64,000 bases of DNA from an uncultured Chromatiaceae bacterium (GTDB lineage Bacteria; Pseudomonadota; Gammaproteobacteria; Enterobacterales; Alteromonadaceae): the NCBI GenBank assembly GCA_937978655.1, contig CALJUX010000081.1, positions 62,001 to 126,000 on the forward strand, in the 5' to 3' direction. The notes beneath the pieces were generated by a model. That model did not search any database, was not told the origin of the DNA, and saw only the letters and a list, made by a program, of their open reading frames with translations. The translations under genes were made by a program, and so were the position numbers. This document shows, in pieces, positions 9,407 to 19,308 of the stretch (its first letter is position 1; each line of letters starts with the position of its first letter).

Positions 9407-12400
9407 ATGCAGAACAAATGGATAGTGGCAGGGCTGGCTCTGGGCCTGTATGGCTGTGGTGGTGGCGGGGGCGACAGTCCGGCGCCGGTGACGCCTGAGT
9501 TGCCGCAATATCAGGTCAGTACCCAGGCCGGCAATGGCGGCAGTCTGAGCCCGGCCAGTGCGCTGGTGCGACAGGGGCAGACCACCAGCTTCAGTGTGCT
9601 GCCGGCCGCAGGCTTTGCCATTGACAGTGTCAGCGGTTGTGGCGGCAGTCTCAGCGGTTCCACCTACACAACTGGCGCTGTCAGTGCCGCCTGCACCGTC
9701 ACGGCCAGCTTTAAAAGCCAAAGCCTGTTGTTAGTGGCCAAAGCCGGAGCTGGCGGCTCAGTGATGCCGGCGGAGCAGCGGGTGAACTACGGCGCAAAAG
9801 CCGAATGGTCCGTCAAAGCCAATAGTGGCTACCAGATCGACAGTGTGACCGGTTGTGGCGGCAGCCTGAATGCCGGTGTTTATACTGTGGCCAGCGTCAC
9901 GGCCGCCTGCGAGGTCAACGCCAGCTTCAGCAAACTCAGCTACACCGTCACTGCCAGCAGCAACAGCGGCGGCATTATCAGCCCGGCATCCCAGCGCGTG
10001 GCATATGGCGACACGGCGAGCCTGAGCCTTAAAGCCGACAGCGGTTTTGTGGTAGGTTCGGTGCAAGGCTGTGGCGGCCAGTTACAGGGCGACAGTTATC
10101 GCACCGGGCCGGTCAGCGCCGATTGTAAAGTGGAGGCGCAATTTGCGCCGGCGCAGCTGCAGGTCACGACTGCCGCCGGGCCCGGTGGTCGCTTTTTACA
10201 GCAGAACCCGCAGGTCAAATTTGGTGAGGTGTTACAGCTGACGCTGGTGCCGGACAGCGGTTTTGATATCACCACGGCGTCTGGCTGTGGCGGTAAGTTA
10301 CAAGGTGCAGTGTTTACCACTGCGCCGGTGACTGCGGCCTGTACGGTCAGCGCGACATTTCATGTCAATACCCAAGTAGTGTTCCCGGACGCGGCGCTGG
10401 ATGCCGCCGTGCGTCAGGCGCTGTCGTTAAGCGCTGAGGCGCCCATCAGTAAAGCACAGCTGGCCACGCTGACCAGCTTGTCGGCCGAAGCCGTGCGGAT
10501 CAGCGACCTGCAGGGGCTGCAATATGCCAGCGGCCTGAAGTTTTTGTCAGTGCAAAACAATCAAATCACGGACCTGACCCCGCTGCAGGGGCTCAGCCAG
10601 TTGCAGGATCTGCAGCTCGGTTACAACCCGCTTGGCAGCCTGCAACCGCTGAGTGGCCTGAAGAACCTGCGTAAACTCTGGTTGTTTGACGCGCCAGCCA
10701 CCGATTTGACGCCACTGCGGGGTCTGCAACTGACCGAGCTGGGGTTAAGTCATAAAGCAGTGCTGGATTTGACGCCGCTGCGTGATATGCCACTGCAGTT
10801 GTTTTATCTGTGGCACAGCGCGACGACAGACTTAAGCCCGCTGGCCAACGCGCCTTTACAGTATCTCGATGTGCAGTACAGCAAAGTGCAGGACCTGGCA
10901 GTGCTGAAAAACCTGCGTGAACTGTGGGGGCTGAACGTCTCCGGTACTGAGGTGACCGACCTCAGCGTCCTGTTGCAGGCGCAGCGTTTGTCGTCGCTGT
11001 CGTTGTTGCAGACCCGGCTGCAGAATCTGGATCTGCTGGCGACGTTGCCGCTGGTGCAGCGTGCCAGCCTGGATATTTCCGGCTGTATTGACCAGCGTGG
11101 CTATTCCCGCCATCTGGAACAGCTGCGGGCGCTGCAAAGTAAATACAGCCTGAATCTGACGCTTGGGCCGGAACAACGCACCGATTGTATCGACACGCTG
11201 GCGGGCACGCAGTTCAGTGTGCAGGCCGAAGTGATCGATCGCACCTTACAATACCGCTGGCAAATCAGTGGCGACAGCAGCGCCATGCAATGTGCGCTGT
11301 ATCTGGATCAGGATGATCAGCAACCCGGCACGTCGGCGGTACCGCTGCAGGCCTGCGCGGCCAGCGGCAGCCAGACTTTTGCCGGTTATCAGGCCGACCA
11401 GTTCCGCCCGGCGCTGTGGTTTGATAATGGCATTGGCGGCGAGAAGCTGCTGAAGCTGGATGAGGTCGGGGCGGCACCAGCCACGCCGAAACTGCAAAGC
11501 CTGGACCTGAGTCAAATTACCCTGTCGGCCAAACCGTTGCTGGTGGCTGAGCGCGACGCGCTGCTGCGCTTGCATGTCACCGTGGCACAAAGCCCGCTGT
11601 TATTGCCGCAATTCCAGCTGGAGCTGCAGCTCAATGGCACTCAGCAACGGCTGACGGCGACGGCGCCGAAAAAATTGCCGGTCAGTAAAGTCCACCGCAG
11701 CCTGACCGACGCCTATCAGGCCGTGATCCCGGCAGCCTGGATGAAACCCGGCCTGCAGATAGCCGTATTCCAGGACGGCCAGCTGGTGCGCAGTTACAGC
11801 CCACAGTTTGCTGCGGCGCGGCCGCTGGCGATCCGCATAGTGCCTATCCAGCTTGGTGAACAGGTGGCGAAGCTGCCAGATGTGACTGCGGTACAAACTG
11901 CGGTGAAAACCTTCTGGCCATTCAGTCAGGTGGAAGTGCGCAGCCGCGCGCCTTATCAGCTCAAAGCGGGCGGCGTGAAATCTTCGGCCTACCAGATGCT
12001 GCCGGAGATCAGCGATTTACGCGCCATTGAAGGCGAAGGCGTGTACTACTACGGCTATTTTAAACCTGAGATGGGCGACGGTTGTTGCGGCGGCCTGGGT
12101 TATATCGGCTTTCCGGTGGCGGTGGGCTTTGATACCGACGACGGTGAAATTCTGGCGCATGAACTGGGCCATAATTTTGGCCGGCAGCATGTCGGCTGCG
12201 GCGGCGCCGCTGGCCCGGATCCGGCCTATCCGTATCCGGTGAGCAGCATGGGGTCGGTCGGTCTGGATTTTGCGCTCAATGGCTGGATGTCGCCGGATGA
12301 TCATTCGGATCTGATGTCGTACTGCAGTCCAAAGCATGTGTCCGATTATAACGTCGCGGCCGTGCAGGAATTTGTGCAGAAGAATCCGCCGGCGGGATTT

Positions 12401-13000
12401 AGCCCGACCGCAGCGCTGGCGCAGGGTCAGATGGCGCAGGCCAGTACAGGCACTGCTTTGTATCTGGCGGGAACCTTACAAGGCAATGCTTTGCAAATCC
12501 GCACCTTAGTGCCGCTGTCGCGGCCACCGCGGCAGACTGGCGCCAGTGCGCAGGTGCTGCGGGTATTAAACCAGCAAGGCAGCTGGTTTGAATTTAACCT
12601 GCAGCTGCAGCAGATTGACCATCAGCCGGATACTGCCGCACGTCAGTTCAGTGTGGAATTGCCGGACATGGATATCCGGCGACTGGAAATTTGGCAAAGT
12701 GGTGTGTTGCTGGCGGTACAGGACATGGGCAACGCCGCTGCGGCCGGGACTGTGCAGCAACTCAGCGCCAGCCAGATCCAGCTGGATGAAAGTGCTAATC
12801 AGCTGTGTGTGCAATGGCCGGCCGGTCAGGCTGCCACCTTAACAGTGCTGTATCAGCTGGCTGGCCAGGATACGGTGCTGGCACTGAATGAAACGGCCGG
12901 ACAATTCTGCCGCGACAGCAGCGCTTTGCCCGCCGGCGGCGACTGGCGGCTGATCTGGCGTCAGCATTTGTCGGTCCGGCAGTTCCGTCAGCCACGCTGA
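9407..13000 (+). CDS. Large metzincin-like lipoprotein with InlB-type repeats and LRRs
   Basis: A 1197-residue cell-surface lipoprotein. The N-terminus has a lipobox-like LYGC at residue ~17 followed by a Gly run. Residues ~35-330 hold four similar ~75-residue modules, each with GGSLSP-like and SGCGGSL...CTVTASF segments and a conserved Cys pair, resembling divergent InlB B-repeats. Residues ~345-570 are leucine-rich repeats (LTPLQGLSQLQDLQLGYNPL and copies). A zinc metzincin motif HELGHNFGRQH starts at residue 918 (HExxHxxGxxH), with a plausible Met-turn SDLMSYC ~50 residues later. It probably binds and cleaves surface or extracellular protein. The combination of domains is unusual. No operon partner is evident. 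Confidence 0.85.
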   Translation: MQNKWIVAGLALGLYGCGGGGGDSPAPVTPELPQYQVSTQAGNGGSLSPASALVRQGQTTSFSVLPAAGFAIDSVSGCGGSLSGSTYTTGAVSAACTVTASFKSQSLLLVAKAGAGGSVMPAEQRVNYGAKAEWSVKANSGYQIDSVTGCGGSLNAGVYTVASVTAACEVNASFSKLSYTVTASSNSGGIISPASQRVAYGDTASLSLKADSGFVVGSVQGCGGQLQGDSYRTGPVSADCKVEAQFAPAQLQVTTAAGPGGRFLQQNPQVKFGEVLQLTLVPDSGFDITTASGCGGKLQGAVFTTAPVTAACTVSATFHVNTQVVFPDAALDAAVRQALSLSAEAPISKAQLATLTSLSAEAVRISDLQGLQYASGLKFLSVQNNQITDLTPLQGLSQLQDLQLGYNPLGSLQPLSGLKNLRKLWLFDAPATDLTPLRGLQLTELGLSHKAVLDLTPLRDMPLQLFYLWHSATTDLSPLANAPLQYLDVQYSKVQDLAVLKNLRELWGLNVSGTEVTDLSVLLQAQRLSSLSLLQTRLQNLDLLATLPLVQRASLDISGCIDQRGYSRHLEQLRALQSKYSLNLTLGPEQRTDCIDTLAGTQFSVQAEVIDRTLQYRWQISGDSSAMQCALYLDQDDQQPGTSAVPLQACAASGSQTFAGYQADQFRPALWFDNGIGGEKLLKLDEVGAAPATPKLQSLDLSQITLSAKPLLVAERDALLRLHVTVAQSPLLLPQFQLELQLNGTQQRLTATAPKKLPVSKVHRSLTDAYQAVIPAAWMKPGLQIAVFQDGQLVRSYSPQFAAARPLAIRIVPIQLGEQVAKLPDVTAVQTAVKTFWPFSQVEVRSRAPYQLKAGGVKSSAYQMLPEISDLRAIEGEGVYYYGYFKPEMGDGCCGGLGYIGFPVAVGFDTDDGEILAHELGHNFGRQHVGCGGAAGPDPAYPYPVSSMGSVGLDFALNGWMSPDDHSDLMSYCSPKHVSDYNVAAVQEFVQKNPPAGFSPTAALAQGQMAQASTGTALYLAGTLQGNALQIRTLVPLSRPPRQTGASAQVLRVLNQQGSWFEFNLQLQQIDHQPDTAARQFSVELPDMDIRRLEIWQSGVLLAVQDMGNAAAAGTVQQLSASQIQLDESANQLCVQWPAGQAATLTVLYQLAGQDTVLALNETAGQFCRDSSALPAGGDWRLIWRQHLSVRQFRQPR

Positions 13001-13159
13001 CCGGATCTCGCAGATCGGTTTGCTCCGGGCGCTGGCTGGTCATTGCCAGGCTGGTCATTGTGCAAATCGAAGGGTATCGAAAGTGTTTCAATAGATTTTG
13101 TTTTGTGATATACCAAGGCCATCATCAGACAATCTGTCAGCAAATGACCGGAGTTCGTT

Positions 13160-14539
13160 ATGGCCAGTTTTGACCGTCGCAGTTTTATGAAAGCATCTGT
13201 CGCCACCGCGACATTGGGGATAGCTGCGGCCTGCAGTCAGCAACCGGTCAGGCCGGCGGGGGCCGCGCCGGCCGCCAAAGGCAAATCAGTGATGGGGCTG
13301 GTGGTGCCGGCAATGGCAGAAGTGCGGGTGGGTTTAATTGGCGTCGGCGAGCGCGGGGTCGGTTATATCAGCCATTTCAGCCAAATCGACGGCGCCCGTA
13401 TCACGGCGATTTGTGACACAGACCCAGAAACTCTGCAGCGCGCCCGTGGCTTGTTCGACAAGATGGCGAAACCACAGCCGGCCTATTTTGGCGACAGCCC
13501 GGACAGTTATCATCAGTTATTAGCGCGGCAGGACGTTGATATTGTGGTGATTGCCACGCCATGGGCGCTGCACCATCCGATGGCAAAAGCGGCCATGCTG
13601 GCCGGTAAACATGCGTTTGTCGAAGTGCCGATGGCACTGGAACTGGAACAGCTGTGGGATCTGGTCGACACGGCTGAAGCGACACAGCGTAACTGCATGA
13701 TGCTGGAAAACGTCTGTTATGGCCGCGACGAGCTGATGGTGCTGAATATGGTGCGTCAGGGTCTGTTCGGCGAACTGCTGCATGGCGAGGCGGCTTATAT
13801 CCACGATTTACGCTGGCAAATCAAAGAGATCGAACGCAAAACCGGCTCGTGGCGCACTTTTGAAGAAGCGCGGCAAAACGGCAATTTGTACCCGACCCAC
13901 GGCTTGGGCCCGGTCGCGCAGTATATGGGCATCAACCGTGGTGACCGCTTTGATTTTCTGAACTCAGTCAGCTCGCCGGCCATTGGCCGCGCCGCTTATG
14001 CCAAGCGCGAGTTCCCGGCCGACCATCCGCGCAATCAAATCAAATACACTTGTGGTGACATCAATACCAGCATGATCAAAACGGTACAGGGCCGGACTAT
14101 TATGCTGCAGCATGACACGTCCACGCCACGGCCCTACAGCCGGCACAACCTCATTCAGGGTACTAACGGCGTGTTTGCCGGTTTCCCCAACCGTATCGCG
14201 CTGGAAACCGGTGGCCGTGGCGGCAGTTATCACGAGTGGGATATGGATATGGCGCCCTGGTATCAGCAATATGACCATCCGTTGTGGCAACGCATGGGCC
14301 GTGAAGCTGAACGCAACGGCGGCCACGGCGGTATGGATTTTCTGATGTGCTGGCGGCTGATTTATTGCCTGCGCAACGCTGAGACACTGGATCAGGACGT
14401 CTACGACGGCGCCGCCTGGTCCGCAGTGTTACCGCTGTCAGTCGCCTCCGTTGCCGATCGCGGCAACAGCCGCGATTTCCCGGATTTTACCCGTGGCGTA
14501 TGGCAGCACACCAGACCGCTGGGAATTGTCGGCGGCTAA
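13160..14539 (+). CDS. GH109-type Gfo/Idh/MocA protein (alpha-N-acetylgalactosaminidase-like)
   Basis: A 459-residue NAD-dependent protein of the Gfo/Idh/MocA superfamily, closest by motif to glycoside hydrolase family 109. A twin-arginine-type leader DRRSFMKAS is followed by a hydrophobic stretch ending AAACS, so export by Tat is likely, possibly as a lipoprotein. The Rossmann segment RVGLIGVGERGVGYISHF is at about residue 55, and the GH109-like stretch NLYPTHGLGPVAQYMGINRG is present. GH109 enzymes use bound NAD to cleave alpha-GalNAc glycosides. GGAG precedes the ATG. It stands alone with a promoter presumably in 13001-13159. Activity on GalNAc versus another glycoside is not decided by sequence alone. 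Confidence 0.83.
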   Translation: MASFDRRSFMKASVATATLGIAAACSQQPVRPAGAAPAAKGKSVMGLVVPAMAEVRVGLIGVGERGVGYISHFSQIDGARITAICDTDPETLQRARGLFDKMAKPQPAYFGDSPDSYHQLLARQDVDIVVIATPWALHHPMAKAAMLAGKHAFVEVPMALELEQLWDLVDTAEATQRNCMMLENVCYGRDELMVLNMVRQGLFGELLHGEAAYIHDLRWQIKEIERKTGSWRTFEEARQNGNLYPTHGLGPVAQYMGINRGDRFDFLNSVSSPAIGRAAYAKREFPADHPRNQIKYTCGDINTSMIKTVQGRTIMLQHDTSTPRPYSRHNLIQGTNGVFAGFPNRIALETGGRGGSYHEWDMDMAPWYQQYDHPLWQRMGREAERNGGHGGMDFLMCWRLIYCLRNAETLDQDVYDGAAWSAVLPLSVASVADRGNSRDFPDFTRGVWQHTRPLGIVGG

Positions 14540-14640
14540 AAGGCAGGCTGGATGGTCTGTCTCGGCCAATTGCGTTGGGATAGTGTGCAGCAATGCCGAT
14601 GGCCGGCTTGGAGCCAGTTGCGGACATTTGTGAAACTTCC

Positions 14641-14721
14641 TGTACGGCGGCGCTGACGCTTGCAGGTACCTACCAGCTAATTGCGATCGTAGGTAGCGGC
14701 AAGCGATAGCGTCGCCGTACA
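14641..14721. repeat. REP-like inverted repeat pair
   Basis: Two imperfect ~30-base arms face each other: 14641-14674 begins TGTACGGCGGCGCTGACG and 14692-14721 ends GCGATAGCGTCGCCGTACA. Their outer nine bases are exact complements and the rest agree with few mismatches. The same element occurs singly at 57097-57130. This is the behaviour of a dispersed REP/BIME palindrome. The rest of the gap 14540-14904 holds no credible gene. Confidence 0.75.
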
Positions 14722-14904
14722 ATACCCATATTCGATGACTGCTATTCGCGCAGACCAGCCATACCGCAGCGCTGGCCGGTCAGATATCGCCTCCCGCAGG
14801 CTGACCAGTTGTTTTTCCTGACAAATTCCGCTTACCGCCCATTTACTTCTGCTGCTTTTTTCTGCAGTCTTTTTTCTATGCATGTGCAGCAAAGGACTTT
14901 TGCG

Positions 14905-15798
14905 ATGATGGCGGACAGATCGACCGGTTTGTGGTTCAGCATAGTGCCGGTGCTGACCGGCTTTGTGGTGTTGGCGCTGGCGGGTGTGGCGTTGCAGCTG
15001 TATCTGGTGCAGGCCGGCAGTTTGCTGCTGGCGGCGCTGTTGATTTGGCTGGGTGCCCGCAGTGAGCAGGCTGTGTTGCCCGGCACATTGCAGGCGCTGG
15101 CCTGTTTATTGGTGCTGTTGCTGGGCGCGCCACTGCTGGCCGGCTTGCCGGTTGGCGCTGCAGAGCCCCCGCTGCGCTGGTTACAGTTTGGCCCTTTGCA
15201 GCTTTATAGCGGTGGTTTGTTAATGCCCGCGATTCTGGTACTGGTGGCGGTGTTGCTGCAACAACCGGGCAGTCGCGCTGCGGCCTGCGGTATTTTACTG
15301 GCGAGTGCCGTTTTTCTGGCATTGCAGCCGGACGCTGCGCAGTTGCTGGCGTTAACCATCGCCTTGCCGTTATTGTATTTACAGGCCTGCCGGCCCGGCC
15401 ATAGCGCCGGTACTTTGCCAGCGCTGTGTTTTCTGCCGCTGGCAGTATTGTGTATCTGGACCTTGCGCCAGCAGGATATGTTAAGCGCAGTGCCTTATGT
15501 CGAAGGCGTGTTTGCGCTGGCGCTCAGTTTTGCCTGGTGGAGCGGCTTGCTGGTGATTGCGGCTGCCGTTACTTTGCTGTTGGTACTGTACCGGCAAAGC
15601 CTGTTGGATCAGCCCTGGCTCGCTGCGGTGGCGGTGTATTATGCCGTGTTGTATGGCGGTTCTGTGGCCGGGGCAACCCCGGCGCCGTTGTTAGGTTACG
15701 GCGCGGCCCCGGTGCTGGGCTTTGGCCTGATGCTGGCGTTGTCATTGTGGCTGCGGCAGCGCCACGGCGCCTGGCCGGACCCCGGTTTTTCTTCCTGA
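14905..15798 (+). CDS. Uncharacterised multi-pass membrane protein
   Basis: About 297 residues from the ATG at 14905, chosen because AAAGGA lies eight bases upstream; an upstream ATG at 14809 would add a non-membrane stretch with no ribosome site. The protein is almost entirely hydrophobic, with roughly eight to nine helices and short polar loops. The segment FLALQPDAAQLLAL resembles the QPD loop of FtsW/RodA proteins, but length and the rest do not match SEDS proteins, so I do not assign a function. It ends at a strong terminator, so it is transcribed as its own unit. Confidence 0.7.
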   Translation: MMADRSTGLWFSIVPVLTGFVVLALAGVALQLYLVQAGSLLLAALLIWLGARSEQAVLPGTLQALACLLVLLLGAPLLAGLPVGAAEPPLRWLQFGPLQLYSGGLLMPAILVLVAVLLQQPGSRAAACGILLASAVFLALQPDAAQLLALTIALPLLYLQACRPGHSAGTLPALCFLPLAVLCIWTLRQQDMLSAVPYVEGVFALALSFAWWSGLLVIAAAVTLLLVLYRQSLLDQPWLAAVAVYYAVLYGGSVAGATPAPLLGYGAAPVLGFGLMLALSLWLRQRHGAWPDPGFSS

Positions 15799-15816
15799 CT
15801 ATCCCTGTCTTTCATG

Positions 15817-15855
15817 TGCTTCAGGCCGGCGTCGCAGCCGGCCTGAAGCATTTTT
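15817..15855 (+). terminator. Rho-independent terminator
   Basis: A perfect 14-base stem, TGCTTCAGGCCGGC paired across a six-base loop, followed by five T. It closes the membrane protein gene 19 bases downstream. Confidence 0.9.
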
Positions 15856-16008
15856 CAGCTATTGCAGTACTGCATTTTGTTCCCTTTCTTTGTGATTTTG
15901 AAATTGATTAATTAGTCAAATGTGTATAAATTTTTCCTGATGTTGCATTTTGTAACATTGCGATACACAAGTTGGCTTTCAATAATAAAAAATATACAAA
16001 GGATGCAT

Positions 16009-18411
16009 ATGAAGCATAAACACCTCGAAAAATCGGTATTGTCCCTCGCGATCTTGGCGAGTCTCAGCAGCTTCCCGTTGCACGCGCAGCAACAGGCAAC
16101 GTCAGATACCAAGGCGGAAAAAGAGATTGAAGTGATCACGGTAACATCGCGTAAACGCGAAGAAACCCTGATTGAAGTGCCGATGAACGTCAGTTCAGTG
16201 TCTGCACTGGAAATCTCTGACCGCAATCTGGTCACCAAAGACGATTTATACCGGACGCTGGCCGGCGCAGCGTCGCCGACCGGAACCTTAATTTTACGCG
16301 GCTTGTCCGGTGGTAACAGCTCGGCGCCTTCGACTACCTCATCTTTTACTGATGACGTACCGTTTAATTTCGGTGATTTGTACGACGTGGAAGCCGTGGA
16401 GGTCTTACGCGGGCCACAAGGCACGTTGTGGGGTTCAAACGCCATTGGTGGCACCACGCGGGTTATTACCAAAAAACCACAACTGAACAGTTTTGAATTT
16501 TCCAGCTCATTGCAGGCCAAAGAGACCGGTTCGATCGACGGCACCGATTTGCAGGCCTGGAGTGCAATCAACCTGCCGCTGGTGGACGACACACTGGCGA
16601 TGCGGGTCACGGCCCACAGCTCAAGTAAGCCTGGCGCTATCATCAATGCCAATACCGGCGTGCAGCGTAAAGAAGAAGATAAATACATTCGCAGCCAGTT
16701 GCTGTGGAAAGTGGCAGAGGATGCCCGACTGAACTTCGGTTATTACAGTGTGCTGAGCAGTACAGTCGGTGACCGTTTTGCTGACCTGTCCCGGCCAACC
16801 AGCAAGGGCTTTGCCAATACCGTAGCCAACCCGGATTCACTGTCTGGCTTTGATGTGGATTTTGGCAGCACCAAATGCGCGACCGGCCAGAGCCGCGCCC
16901 AGTGTTTTGGCAATCGTTCTGCCGAAAGTGTCAGCAAATATCACACCTGGGAGAGCCTGGATAACTGGGCCAAAGACAGAACCAATTTAATGACGTTCAG
17001 CGCAGATGTGGACAATGTGGCCGATCTGGCCAGTTTTTCTTATGCCGGTTCTTATCGCACAATCAGGGAAGACTCGCTGGACAACTGGTCGCGGCTGGAT
17101 ATGGCTGATTTAGTCAAAACCTGGATCATCAACTACGACTACACCTCGCGTGCGACCCACGAACTGCGCTTGCAGGATTTGGGCAATGTGAAAAATCTGA
17201 AATGGACAGTGGGCGCCTTCTACGACAAAGACTGGCGTGGTGCTATCCCAAACACCCAGTATCAGTATCATGAAAGCGATGACCGCAGCATTGCGGTATT
17301 TTCTGCCTGGAACGATGTGGGCTGGGAAGACTACTGGGGTGAAATTGGCATCTTTAACGTCGGGCAGTTAGGCCAGAAACTGTATGGCGATAAGAGCAAA
17401 AACTATAACCTGTATTACAACGGTTCTTACAGCCGTGAAGTCGCCACCTTCGGTGAAGCGTCTTATACCATTGAAACCGATATTGGTAACTTTGAAATCA
17501 CCGGTGGTATCCGCTTCTATGACCTCGAAGATCAGGCGTCTTTTGGTTATAGCGGGGTGTGGGAAGCCCGTGAAGGCCGCACGGTAGAAAGTGGCGGTAA
17601 AGAGTCTGGCAACCGGAAAAAACTCAGCATTGCCTGGTTACCGCAAAGTGGCGATAAGTCGGTGTATGCGCTGTACTCTGAAGGTTACCGCCCGGGTGGC
17701 AACAATGCACCGCTGGCCAACGCCTGTCGCGCAGATGAATTCGCCAAAGGTTATGTGCAGCGTTACAAATCGGACAGCATCGACAACTATGAAGTGGGTT
17801 ACAAAGCGCGGATGGGCGATCTGCAGTTCTCCACGGCGGTATATCAGATTGACTGGTCTGACGTTTGGGCCAGTGTCTATATGCCAACCTGTGGCTTCAG
17901 CTACACCGCCAACGCCGCGAAAGCCCGTTCACGGGGTGTGGAGTGGGAAAGTAAATATTCCTTCGCTGAGCAGTTAGATTTGGTCTTTAACGCCTCGTAC
18001 ACCTCGTCGAAAATGCTGGATGACGTGGCTGCGCTGAGCGCGAAAAAAGGCCAGGACATGACCCAGGTGCCTAAATACAACGCCTATATCGGTCTGGACA
18101 AAGGCTTTACGCTGTACAGTAAACAAACCTATGTCCGCCTGGATGTTGAAGCCTACGGCGAGTATAAATCGCACTTTGGCGCCCGTGCCGACGGCATGGA
18201 TACCGCAGATGGCTACGAGCGGGTTAATTTATCCAGCCGGATTGAGCTCAATGACAATCTGAAACTGAGTTTCTACATCAACAACCTGTTAGACAAAGAA
18301 ATTGTTGAGTATAAACAAGCCCGCAGCCGGACCAGCAGCACCAACAACCTGTATGTGTTGTACGCTCCGGAACGTAGTTACACCTTCCGGGTGGATTACA
18401 ACTTCTTCTGA
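16009..18411 (+). CDS. TonB-dependent receptor
   Basis: Outer-membrane receptor of about 800 residues. The ATG at 16009 is preferred (AAGG six bases upstream) over one at 16003; the protein then starts MKHKHLEKSVLSLAI with a signal peptide ending PLHA. TonB box IEVITVTSRKREE, plug motifs LRGLSGGNSS and VEVLRGPQGTLWGSNAIGGT, then a barrel ending SYTFRVDYNFF with the terminal Phe expected for BAM recognition. It belongs to the FhuA/FyuA-like general group, but no ligand can be named: no Fur-like box was found upstream and neighbours give no clue. It is followed by a strong terminator, so it is monocistronic. Confidence 0.9.
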   Translation: MKHKHLEKSVLSLAILASLSSFPLHAQQQATSDTKAEKEIEVITVTSRKREETLIEVPMNVSSVSALEISDRNLVTKDDLYRTLAGAASPTGTLILRGLSGGNSSAPSTTSSFTDDVPFNFGDLYDVEAVEVLRGPQGTLWGSNAIGGTTRVITKKPQLNSFEFSSSLQAKETGSIDGTDLQAWSAINLPLVDDTLAMRVTAHSSSKPGAIINANTGVQRKEEDKYIRSQLLWKVAEDARLNFGYYSVLSSTVGDRFADLSRPTSKGFANTVANPDSLSGFDVDFGSTKCATGQSRAQCFGNRSAESVSKYHTWESLDNWAKDRTNLMTFSADVDNVADLASFSYAGSYRTIREDSLDNWSRLDMADLVKTWIINYDYTSRATHELRLQDLGNVKNLKWTVGAFYDKDWRGAIPNTQYQYHESDDRSIAVFSAWNDVGWEDYWGEIGIFNVGQLGQKLYGDKSKNYNLYYNGSYSREVATFGEASYTIETDIGNFEITGGIRFYDLEDQASFGYSGVWEAREGRTVESGGKESGNRKKLSIAWLPQSGDKSVYALYSEGYRPGGNNAPLANACRADEFAKGYVQRYKSDSIDNYEVGYKARMGDLQFSTAVYQIDWSDVWASVYMPTCGFSYTANAAKARSRGVEWESKYSFAEQLDLVFNASYTSSKMLDDVAALSAKKGQDMTQVPKYNAYIGLDKGFTLYSKQTYVRLDVEAYGEYKSHFGARADGMDTADGYERVNLSSRIELNDNLKLSFYINNLLDKEIVEYKQARSRTSSTNNLYVLYAPERSYTFRVDYNFF

Positions 18412-18434
18412 TGCGCTGAGCAGCTGAACAGGCT

Positions 18435-18467
18435 AAAACGGCTCCTTTCGGGAGCCGTTTTTTTTTC
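18435..18467 (+). terminator. Rho-independent terminator
   Basis: An 11-base stem AAAACGGCTCC with a TTTCG loop and perfect complement, running into about nine T. It ends the TonB receptor gene. Confidence 0.95.
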
Positions 18468-18535
18468 CATGGTCTGTCGTATCAATTCGGTCAGGACTCT
18501 GATAAAACAACTGAAAATGACTCAGGGAGCTTAGG

Positions 18536-19141
18536 ATGTCTCGGGATTTTTTCGCGCAAAAAGCTGCATCTTACGAACAGAATACCCAACGAGTGGATAA
18601 TGTGGTGGCAATAGGCAACGCCATCAGAGCACAGCTGTCGCTGCGGCCTGATATGCAGTTGCTGGACTTTGGCGCCGGCACCGGCTTGTTATTGCAACAA
18701 ATTGCGCCCTGGGTTAGCAAAATCACCGCGCTGGATGTGTCACCGGCAATGAATGCGCAGCTACGGGCCAAAGCGGCGGATATTGCCTGCGAGCTGGAAG
18801 TGCTGGAACAGGATCTGCTGCAGACGCCGCTGCAGCGTCAGTTTGACGGCATTATTTCGTCGATGACTTTGCATCACATTGCCGATATCCCGGCGTTGTT
18901 CCGTGAGTTTCAAAGACTACTCAAACCCGGCGGTTTTATCGCGCTGGCCGACCTCGACACTGAAGATGGCAGTTTTCACACCGAAGACACCGGCGTGTTT
19001 CATTGGGGTTTTGACCGCGCTTTGATTGCGGCACAGGCGCAAGCCGCTGGTTTTAGTCAGGTGCAGGTGGCGGACGCCAGTGTGGTGCAAAAACCACACG
19101 GCCAGTATCCGGTATTTTTGTTAACGGGCCGGCGCGGCTAG
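18536..19141 (+). CDS. Class I SAM-dependent methyltransferase
   Basis: A 201-residue soluble methyltransferase of the UbiE/type 11 fold. Motif I is LLDFGAGTGLLL (about residues 41-52), followed by ALDVSPAM, the acidic residue that would bind SAM ribose, and SSMTLHHIADIPALFREFQRLLKPGG, the post-II/III region typical of the family. AGGGAGC lies upstream of the ATG. The acceptor substrate cannot be identified. Its neighbour, a cupin gene 167 bases downstream in the same direction, may or may not share its transcript. Confidence 0.88.
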   Translation: MSRDFFAQKAASYEQNTQRVDNVVAIGNAIRAQLSLRPDMQLLDFGAGTGLLLQQIAPWVSKITALDVSPAMNAQLRAKAADIACELEVLEQDLLQTPLQRQFDGIISSMTLHHIADIPALFREFQRLLKPGGFIALADLDTEDGSFHTEDTGVFHWGFDRALIAAQAQAAGFSQVQVADASVVQKPHGQYPVFLLTGRRG

Positions 19142-19308
19142 GCCCGCAGTTTTGCCGATGGTTTGACCGATTGTTTTACCGAAACACTCTGTTGCCCGGC
19201 AACTGGCTGTGCCGGGCGCCGCAATCCGGCAATATCGCTGTGCTGCAGTGAAGCATTGGCCGCAGCCAGCCACTGACGTACCCTCTGATTAACCTGAAGG
19301 AGCCCCGG

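Noticed and set aside
14905..15798. FtsW/RodA cell-shape protein
   Set aside because: Only a QPD-like loop is shared; length and other SEDS motifs do not fit.
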